64,000 nt of DNA. It comes from Zizania palustris. Taxonomy: Eukaryota; Streptophyta; Magnoliopsida; Poales; Poaceae. Of this stretch, positions 55,868 to 64,000 are shown piece after piece (positions within the stretch are counted from its first letter, which is position 1; every line of letters starts with the position of its first letter). The notes beneath the pieces were generated by a model that did no database searches, was not told the DNA's origin, and was given only the letters and a program-made list of their open reading frames with translations. Both the position numbers and the translations under genes were made by a program. The stretch is taken from positions 83,322,162-83,386,161 of the forward strand of contig JAAALK010000079.1 in the NCBI GenBank assembly GCA_019279435.1, in the 5' to 3' direction.

Positions 55868-58294
55868 TTACCCGGAGGAGGGTTCGACAGAGTCAACAGT
55901 GTCTTGGACCATATCAGTGAGTGGTCCTGCCAGGCCAGAGGTATGTTCAGCCAGTGTGGGCCAAAGCCTCCTATCGAAGGATTCGTCTAGAGTGGTGCGG
56001 GGTTCGGCCATTGGGGGCCGAACTCGCTTCGCATGGGGTTTGGCCATTGGAGGTCCGAAGCTACTGTATGGGGGTTTCGACCACTGAGGTCCGAAGCCAC
56101 TGTACGGAGTGTTAGGCCACTGTGGCCCGAAGTCACCGTGCGGAGGGTTAGGCCATTGTGGTCCAAAGCCATCATGAGGAGGGATCGGCCACTGTGGTCC
56201 GAAGCCACCCTCCGGATGCCTTGGGCCCTTCGGTTGACTTAGTTTCTTAGCGTCGTGGCCTGTTTCCTTGGCTTTTCTTTGGTGCTTGTTTAACATCTTA
56301 TATGTTACCTTCAGCTTCTTGCGAGTCTTAGCCGAAGGAATGCTAACGTTTTGCTTCCACACTCCCACCTCGGGGTTCTTAGGTATGAGTGTGCGCGTGC
56401 GCGGCTCTCCAACAATTACTGTCTTCCCTTTAGTTGTCTCGGCCTGTTCTGGCCGAATCAACACCTTCTTCTCGCCGAGGTCGACGAAGTTGATGGGGAA
56501 GGGATCTTTGTCTAGCTTCATCTTTGGATTGTAGTCTATTTTCAATCGTCCTTCTTCTATGGCCGATTGAACCTGCCACCGAAAAACATTGCAGTCATTA
56601 GTATTATCTGAATGCGAATCATGCCACTTACAATATGGATGTTTCTTCAACTCATCGGCAGATGGAATGACTTGGCCTTTAGGCAACCTAAGAAGCTGGT
56701 TCTTTAAGAGAAAGTCAAATATTTTATCACACTTAGTTATGTCAAATGAGTACTTGACCTCACTAGGCCGATTCTTTGTGGGAGACGGTCGCAACTCGGA
56801 GCAAGTGATAGGTTTACTCTTAGCGTTCCAAACCCATTCGACCGCGTACATGTCGGCCAAATCCTCCTATTCTGATTCCTCCTCATCGGAGTGTTCCATG
56901 ACGTGGATTTCAGCCCTAGGCTTGTTAAACGTCTTAATAAACTTTTTATCTTTGGCTCGGCCTTCCTAGACCAGAGCCTGCTGTAAGACTTGGCTCACCT
57001 CTAAGAAGTTCTGGTTGTCTAGTTTCTCTTTAATATCGGAACGCAATCCGCTAAAAGCTAGATCTGCCAAATCTCTTTCTGAAATATTAAGACTAAAACA
57101 TCAGTTTCTAGTGTCCCTAAACCGCTTGATATACTCAGAGGCGCTCTCGTTAGATTTCTGTCTAACCGATGTCATGTGTGAGAGCCTAAGTTCTGTCTCA
57201 GCTGTATAAAAATAGTCGTGGAATTTTTGTTCTAAATCATCCCATGTTTGGACGGAGTTCGGTGGGAGTGCCGAAAACCAAGTGAAAGCGGTGCAGGACA
57301 GTGAGAGAGAAAATAATCTAAATTTTAGAGCGTCTGACCCGCTAGCTTCTCCACACTGTGCTAAAAATTAACTAACATGCTCTAGTGTGGTTTTGTTACC
57401 CTCGCTGTCGAACTTAGTGAACTCAGGAACTCTATAGCCGCGAGGGTAGGGTATTGTATCAAAATGGTCGGGATATGGCTTCCGGTAAACCCTAGCCTGA
57501 CCCCTAGGCACGAAGCCGGCGCATTCCCTTAACAGTGCGCGGATCCGCTTCTCAAGGTCATCTTGGCCCGCTGCCTGCGCACGTCTCTCATGCGGGGGCA
57601 CGACACGCAGCGGGATACCGGTGTGTCGGCCATGGGCTTCCTCCCCATGCGCTAACTGTACGACATGCTCGAGCCTAGGTGCCTGTGCATGTGGTGCGGG
57701 CAGTGTGGGCAAGGATGGCGTCGACGTAGGTGGGGGCGGCGCATGGTATGTGGTGTTAGCTTGGCTGTAAGCATAATGACTAGTCTCGGCCATGGATGTT
57801 GAGGCCGGAGACGTAACGGTTTTGCCAGTACTACCGTCAGTTCTGCTATAAACATGATTTATCGGAGGTATACTAGCAATAGGGGCTGATGGCATGGCCT
57901 CAATAAAGCCGAACCTTCTAAACGTCACCTCTATTTGGGAGCTAACTGTCGAATCTAAACGGTTGGCTAGCGAAGCGCTAACGGCTTGATCTACCGATGT
58001 GGCTATCTTTTGCTCAATCTCTAAAGAAGATAAACGAGGCGATATGGGTGTTACCTGGATCCGAGCAAGGTTGGGGACGACGATGTCTTGCTTGATGAAG
58101 CTCGCGCGTGTCTTGATGTAGCTCCCAAGCATCATGTCTTGGAGTGCCTTCATATTTTCCTCGATCTCTGCTCGGTCTTCGACGGGAATATCTTCAAGAG
58201 TAGGTGTTAGTATGTTGCGGTTGTCAATATCCGTACCTCCTACGGCGTCCATCGGCGGTGTAGACGTAGTAGTCGTTGTAGATGTACTCGTCAT
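55868..58294 (-). pseudogene. gag of element A
   Basis: The start is taken at the ATG at 58294, after the LTR (MTSTSTTTTTSTPPMD); the open frame upstream runs into the LTR and is not used. The N-terminal part runs to a TAA at 57370-57368. The gag core then continues in the same strand (TAFTWFSALPP, then SEYIKRFRDTRN) with stops near 57098, 56970 and 56873. The last open piece, 56860-55868, has KCDKIFDFLLKNQLLRLPKG and ends in a repeat tract. Compare the older remnant at 5027-8145, which has the same KIFDLLL...ADELKK block. Confidence 0.85.
56033..56212 (-). repeat. 36-bp coding repeat in gag, five units
   Basis: Five successive 12-residue units with the core FGPQWP (GGFGPQWPIPPH, DGFGPQWPNPPH and so on, decaying to FGPPMAKPH). 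On the plus strand it is seen as repeated CCACTGTGGTCCGAAG. Such a Pro- and Trp-rich tract between gag and protease may be a spacer; its role is unknown. Confidence 0.8.
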
Positions 58295-58333
58295 GTTGGT
58301 GTAGCTTTTCCCTAGTGAAGTCACCAAAAAGTG

Positions 58334-59638
58334 TGTTGACACGAAAGTGTGCCCCCGCACTTGGGTCAGTTCGACGATCCAAAAGTATGCGGATACTTAG
58401 GGACAAGCCTAAGCGTAACACAACACCGACGTCGCGTTCCAACTACCCTTAGCCATGGTAAGGGGTGGAGTTGCCAGGTAATCAGATCACACAGAAATAA
58501 TCCAATTAGCCGAAACAAATGTTTTAAACAGAACAAATCAGAAACTGGACGGAGCCTGACTGATTCGAAGTATGGTGCGAAGGGTGTCGTCGAAGCATAC
58601 CTTCGGCGTCTAGTGTGGAGTGTTCCGCCGAAGGGTGTCTTCGGCGTTTGGACTGATCTGGCCGGAGATAAACTCCGAACCGATCTGGACGCGACAATCA
58701 CCTCCGAACAGCGGGGTTCGGCGTAAAGTCTCCAACACGATAAGATACAGAGAAATGACTTAGGTGCAACGCGCAAGTGCGACCTCGCCCGGAGCGGGGT
58801 ACAAGCGTGGCGAAGCCTGTCGTGGCGAAGTCTGCTGGCGAAGCATGTTGGCGTACGGTCGAAGCAGCAGTCTCGCCGAAGGGTGTTTTGGCAACCTCCG
58901 AAACTGATCTCTCAACTCCGGACACCTCTCACGAAGTAGCTCCGAACGTAGAAACCTGCAACATAGTAGATCCAAAGCACCAATTCGGCCTGAAGACCGA
59001 ATTCTGCTAAGTGTTGCACTAGTGGCGAAGGTAACAATCTGTTACGCAGATTAGCGGATACTTCACAGGCGAAGTAACAAGGCGATAGTAATCTATTACG
59101 TAGATTAACGGATAGTTCACAAGCGAAGTAACAAGGATTACCACTGTTCTAAAGTGGCCGTCGGAGGGCTTCCAAGCAAACCCACGAAGAATACAGAAAA
59201 TAAAGATGAAGTAAAGTACGGTTCAAAACTAGGGCTTTGTGGTTGATTTGTGTTGGGGGGGCCTCTGAACCGGCCTCACCCCTATATTAATGGGGGCTAG
59301 ACTTCAAATCTCTAAGCCTAATCTGGTGGAATTCTGTTTGATCTCGCGTAAAAGACTTAGTCAAAAATTGGATTCAATCTCTAATTTTGTCCGAAGTGGG
59401 CCTTCGGCCAGGCCCGCCGAAGCCTGCTCCTCGGGCCAAAGCTTCAGTGGAGTGGGCCTCCGAAAGCCTCCGGGCCGAAAGCTGTGGGCTGGCTGGAAGC
59501 TTCCGAAGCCCGTAGTCTAGTGGTCCTTCGGCCCTGTAGGGCTTCGGCCTAACCCGGGACATGTGCATTTTCGGCCCACATTACCAAAATTGATATTTTG
59601 ACAATCTTAACAATTAATGCCATTTTTTGCTATCAACA
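58334..59638 (-). repeat. 5' LTR of element A (1305 bp)
   Basis: Matches 50078-51354 with scattered changes and an extra GTGGCGAAG-type unit near 58800-58850. Ends TGCTATCAACA at 59638 before GTTAT. Confidence 0.92.
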
Positions 59639-59643
59639 GTTAT

Positions 59644-60869
59644 TTTTAGGATGATAATACTGTATTGAAGGTCTTGGTTTGTTTTCACTCCTTTTATTTA
59701 GTTGGTTCAAATTGTTCATGGTCTAGGTTAGATAGTTTGACAAAAATAAAGGTACATTGTAGCATTGTAGATTCTATGTTTTTTATCTGTTACTCTAGCA
59801 CATAATTTTATGAAGAAGGTTAGAGATGAATTTCACTCCATGTTTCTATATCTGTGTATTTCATATCCATCCTTAATGCTTCCTTCGTTATATACATTAT
59901 CTGAATTTCATATTTATATTGAGGAAACAGAGGTTCCAAGAGTTCCAAAGGTGTGAACATCTTGTCACATATTCTAGTTTTGGTGTGCACTTAATGTAAG
60001 TTAGTAATCATGCCATTTTTGGTCCATAATGTTAATATAGTTGTAAATGTGTGGTAGGCATGCTTATTTTATACCTTACAAGGTTGTTTGTTTGGTTGAA
60101 GATTCCACTGACTATGATATCAACAAAATATCAACTCACCTTTCAAGAGGAAACGTGGATCAGTTTCTTGCTGATCCAAACAGGTAAGCCAAACATTTAA
60201 CTACCCTTATCTGTTGTATGTTTTAGAAATATGGTAATGGAATATGGCCTATTATATTTGGATAAACCATACTTATGTGATGTCCGTTTGTTTTGATCTT
60301 TATCTAATAATTGGCAAGCTTCATACCAGCAAATCATCACACATTCCACTGCATTGTTAAGTTTGATTCATCCGTATTATTTATATGTGCATGAAAATTG
60401 ACTTTTATTGGCCATTCATGTGTCTTCATTAAGAAGCAACTGATTTTAGCAAAAACAGCTAATCAGGTTATAATGTCCTAAACCAAATAAATCATGGTTA
60501 CTTTCATATTTACCTAACTCATGAAGTATGAGTGCTCATTGTGTACCTTCTTGGTAATCTGTTTTCATTCATAGAAGTATATAAGCTAGATGTTTTCATC
60601 GGTTATTTTAATTATTCTCCATTCAGTTTCTAAAATGTATGGGTGGCTTCATAATATTTTGTTATCTTGAACTATGTACTTCATACCTAAAGCATGAAGC
60701 GTGCAGAATAGAATGAATTCTGTGCAACCCACTTGAGCTATATTTCAGATGTCCTCTCTGTAATTGTCTCATTTGAGTGGTGGTTATCCATTTGAAGATG
60801 TCCTCAATGAATGACTTTGACATGTTTAAGGTTATGTTAGCAAGGATCAAGGTCAGGCATCTTGTTTTC
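59644..60869. other. Interrupted host or transposon DNA between elements A and B
   Basis: Continues the sequence left of element A after the GTTAT duplication. AT-rich and intron-like, with exon-like pieces at 59924-59950 and 60058-60183. No complete gene could be built. Confidence 0.45.
60058..60183 (+). other. Exon-like segment, protein not recognised
   Basis: Between TGTGGTAG (acceptor-like) and CAG before GTAAGCC (a strong donor), 126 bp are open in one frame: YKVVCLVEDSTDYDINKIST, then SRGNVDQFLADPN. A 27-bp piece at 59924-59950 (ETEVPRVPK) with GTGTGA after it may be the previous exon. Together with 49569-49701 it could be a gene, or a captured gene fragment, that element A split. Confidence 0.35.
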
Positions 60870-62241
60870 TGTTGACACGAAAAAGTGCCCCGCACTTGGG
60901 TCAGTTCGACGATCCAAAACTGTGCGGATACTTAGGGACAAGCCTAAGCGTAACACAGCACCGGCGTTGCATTCCGACTACCCTTAGTCGTGATAAGGGG
61001 GGTGGAGTCGCCAGGTATTCAAATCACACAAAATAATGGTATTCAAATCACACAAAATAATCCAATTAGCCGAAAGTTCTATATTAAATAGAACAAACCA
61101 ACAAACCGAGCGGAGCCTGACTGATTCGAAGTATAGTGCGAAGGGTGTCGCCGAAGTGTACCTTCGACATCTGATGCGAAGTGTCCCGCCGAAGGGTACC
61201 TTCAGCGTTTGGACTGATCTGGCCGAAAATGAACTCCGAACGGATCTGGACGCGACAATCACCTCCGAACAGCGAGGTTCGGCACGAAGTCTCTGATACA
61301 GCAGGATACAGAATGATGACTCAGGCGTAACGCACGCGTGCGACTTCGTCGGAAGCGGAGTACGAGCGTGGCAAAGCTTATCGTGGCGAAGCGTATTGGC
61401 GTGCGGTCGAAGCAGGGATCTCGCCGAAGGGTGTTCTGGCAACCTCCAAAACCAATCTCTCAGCTCCGAACACCTCCGGCGAAGTAGCTCCGAACGTGGA
61501 AACATGCAACGGAGTAGATTCGAAGTACCAATTCGGCCTGAGGACCAAATTCTGCTAAGTGTTGCACTAGGAGCGAAGGTAACAATCTGTTACGCAGATT
61601 AGCGGATACTTCACAGGTGAAGTAACAAGGCGATAGCAATCTATTACGTAGATTAACGGATACTTCACAGGCAAAGTAACAAGGCGATAGCAATCTATTA
61701 CATAGATTAACGGATACTTCACAAGAGAAGTAACAAGGATTACCACTGTTCCGAAGTGGCCGTCGGAGGGCTTCCAGGCAAACCAACAAAGATTACAGAA
61801 AATTAAAGATAAAGTAAATACGATTCAAAGCTAGGGCTTTGTGGTTGATTTTGTTGGGGGTCCTCCGAACCGGCCTCACCCCTATATTTATTGGGGCTAG
61901 ACTTCTAATCTCTAAGTCTAATTTGTTATGACTCGGCTGAATCACGCGTAGAGATAAACACTTAGCCAGAATCGGATCTAACTCTATCTCTGCCCGAAGT
62001 GGGCCTTCGGCCAGGCCCGCCGAAGTCTGCTCCTCGGGCCGGAGCTTCGGCGGAGTGGGCCTCCGAAGGCCTCCTGGCCAAAGGCTGTTGGCTGGCTGGA
62101 AGCTTTCGGAGCCCGTAGCCCAGTGGTCCTTCGGCCCTATATGGATTCAGCCTAACCCGTGACATGTGCATTTTCGGCCCAAATTACCAAAATTGATATT
62201 TTGACAATCTTAATCATTGATGCCATTTTTTGCTTTCAACA
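60870..62241 (-). repeat. 3' LTR of element B (1372 bp)
   Basis: Starts TGTTGACACGAAAAAG and ends TGCTTTCAACA. Longer than the LTRs of A mainly because the CGGATACTTCACAGG...AAGTAACAAGGCGATAG unit at about 61580-61740 is present three times. Confidence 0.92.
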
Positions 62242-62481
62242 CATGCCCCTACCTTTTAGTGAACTAAGTGAACTAAAAGCACAATGGGCTAAAGACAATA
62301 CCTTCCATATCAGCCTTTCGACATCTTTTAAGCTGTTTGCCACACACTTGGGAAATACCTTTTCAAGTATCTACCATTCAAAGCTCTTCGAAACCGCTCT
62401 CCTTGCAGAGATTCTAACACATATGCATTGCTAGGAGCGATTTCGGCTATTTTCAAAGGGCCTTCCTAACTAGGCGACCAT

Positions 62482-63558
62482 TTACCAAACTTGGGACTCA
62501 GTGCCTAAGGGTAAAATCGTCTTCCAAACCAAGTCACATACTTGAAACGATTTTGGTTTAACCTTCTTATTGTAGGCTTTAGCTACTCTCCTCTTGTCTA
62601 TTTCTATGGCTTCTAAAGCCCTCAATCTCTTATCGGCCACTTCTTCTAGATTGTCTTTCAAAAGAGTTTCATACTCGTCGACCGATAAGCCATCTTGCTT
62701 TAACACTCTTAGAGAGCCAAGATCTACTTCTGCAGGTAGAAAGGCTTCTTGTCCATACACCAACTCATATGGACTAACTTTGGTAGCACCGTGCTTTGCA
62801 ATTCTACAAGCCCATAATGCCTCGGAGAGAACTTCATGCCACCTTTTAGGGAATTCTTCAATTTTCTTCCTAATGATCTTAATCACGGTTTTATTACTAG
62901 ACTCGGCCTGGCCATTGGCCTGAGCATAGTAGGGCGAAGAGTTTATCAACTTAATACCATAATATTCGATGAAGTCCCTCACTTCTTTAGAAATAAATGA
63001 ACTACCCTGATCTATAGTGAGAGTTTGAGGAATACCGAATCTATGTATAATGTGTTTCAAGATGAAGTCAAATACCTTGGCATGAGTCATGTTCTTCAGA
63101 GGTACGGCCTCAGTCCACTTGGTGAAGTAATCCATCGCCATCAACACGAATCGATGCCCTTTCGAGGAAGGAGGGTGAATTTGGCCGATGAAGTCTAAAC
63201 CCCAACCTCGGAACGGCCATGGCTTGACAATAGGGTTAAGTAATGAAGCAGGAGCTAATTGAATATTGCCAAACTTCTAACATGCTTCATACCCTCTATA
63301 ATACTTAAAACAATCCTCAGTCATAGTCGGCCAGTAGAAACCTGCTCTTTTCAGCATCCAACTCATTTTCTGGGCCGACTGATGAGTGCCACAAAGTTCT
63401 TCATGGACTTCTCCCATAGCCACATGGGATCGTTCGGGGTCTAGACACTTTAACAGTACTCCATCAACGGTTCGGCGATACAGTGTGTCGTTTAGCAACA
63501 CAAATTTAAACGCTTGCCGCCGAACTCTCCGATCAACCCTTTGGCTAGGGTCTCTCAA
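62482..63558 (-). pseudogene. integrase of element B
   Basis: 63558-63277 has the zinc-binding region (HEELCGTHQSA) up to YYRGYEAC, where the first cysteine of the CxxC pair is tyrosine, then a stop. 63147-62482 has the catalytic core with MAMDYFTKWTEA, LTIDQGSSF and an uninterrupted QAESSNK, better preserved here than in element A, then LGSLRVLKQDGLSVDE. The frame is lost near 62482. Confidence 0.88.
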
Positions 63559-63611
63559 ATACTAGACGATTGAAGTTCTCCAATCGCCCTTATGGGCTTT
63601 TGAGGGTTTCG

Positions 63612-64000
63612 CTAGCTAACTCCCTGAAAAAATATGTGGGCTACTGATTTTGGGGTGTCCCCGAGCCCTTCCTGCTTCTGCCAAAGCCTGCTTGGACTGG
63701 CCGTGCGGGGCACATCAGGCCGAAGCCCCCTGCCAGAGGGTTCGGGCTCCCGGAAGCCCTCACTGTCCCGAGGACTTCGACTCACGGGCTCCGGCGTGCC
63801 AAACCCTTCGGTGGGCGGAGTACTCCGGCCCTGGGACCTTGGCGCGCGACAGTCTCCAGCAGTCAGAGGGGTCTGACCCAGAGGGTGCGCTCGTCCAAAG
63901 CTACTGGCTTCGGCAGTGAGACCAAACATCAGCTTCTCCTGTACAAAAAATCTTCCTCTCCTGATTCGATAACCAGATGCTTGTTTAGCCAAATCATTCG
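63612..64000 (-). pseudogene. RNase H end and variable spacer of element B
   Basis: Starts beyond the window. The visible part begins NDLAKQASGYRIRRGRFF and passes into a Pro-, Ser- and Arg-rich spacer like that of element A (QSPQDSEGF in A, RSPRDSEGF in B), then stops at 63612. Confidence 0.7.

Larger units (their letters stand above)
50078..59638 (-). mobile_element. Tat-lineage gypsy retrotransposon (element A), 9561 bp
   Basis: LTRs at 50078-51354 (3') and 58334-59638 (5') share TGTTGACACG...TATCAACA ends. GTTAT flanks the element at 50073-50077 and 59639-59643, so the insertion is complete. On the minus strand the 5' LTR is followed by a TTTTTGGTGACTTC primer region and gag. The purine tract AAAAGGCAGGGGAGC lies just inside the 3' LTR (about 51374-51357). 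A second, plant-type RNase H after the usual one marks the Tat lineage. Stops, frameshifts and a deletion between protease and RT make it non-functional. Confidence 0.93.
60870..64000 (-). mobile_element. Tat-lineage gypsy retrotransposon (element B), cut by the window
   Basis: Same family and strand as element A. The 3' LTR (60870-62241) is followed by purine tract AAAAGGTAGGGGCATG on the minus strand (about 62257-62242), integrase, and the end of the second RNase H. The 5' part lies beyond 64000, so completeness cannot be judged. The left flank ends TTTTC. Confidence 0.9.

Overview
The window is repeat-rich plant nuclear DNA. It most likely comes from a grass: the retrotransposon lineages look grass-like and the first exon of the host gene is GC-rich. 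The species cannot be named from sequence alone. Only one host gene could be reconstructed with confidence. It is the minus-strand AUG3/HAUS3 gene, the third subunit of the augmin complex, which recruits gamma-tubulin to spindle and phragmoplast microtubules. Its 18 coding exons run from 45645 down to 18629, and all splice phases agree. They give an uninterrupted 604-residue protein. The gene covers about 27 kb because four LTR retrotransposons (about 20 kb) sit in introns 4, 6 and 8.

Layout: 1-9300 holds two halves of a gypsy-type family facing each other. On the left a plus-strand LTR is followed by a broken plant-mobile-domain ORF; on the right a minus-strand gag-protease is followed by a minus-strand LTR. 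9301-17500 holds minus-strand remains of a 'putative gypsy type transposon' gene. Most of it is present twice, as a 3.9-kb direct tandem duplication with only a few differences. Each copy carries the same 2-kb solo LTR flanked by the target duplication ACATG. 17501-18628 is non-coding. 18629-45645 is AUG3. Intron 8 holds an old LTR element with a second one nested in it (21388-25440). Intron 6 holds a chromovirus-type gypsy element (26898-32295) and a copia element with 127-bp LTRs (32375-37674). Intron 4 holds another small gypsy element (38379-43946), whose first LTR carries a nested solo LTR.

45646-50077 is the AUG3 upstream region. It has a candidate terminal-inverted-repeat element, a CACTA-like terminus at 48822 and an exon-like segment. 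50078-59638 is a complete but decayed Tat-lineage gypsy element on the minus strand (LTRs about 1.3 kb, second RNase H domain, target duplication GTTAT). 59644-60869 is the continuation of the DNA it interrupted. 60870-64000 is a second member of the same family, cut by the window end.

Element boundaries were set from TG...CA ends, direct flanking duplications, primer-binding sites and purine tracts read directly in the sequence. Lineage names rest on recognised domain order and motifs, not on a search. No intact autonomous transposon, RNA gene or CRISPR array was found. Nothing looks like an unknown protein system; the interesting signals are structural.
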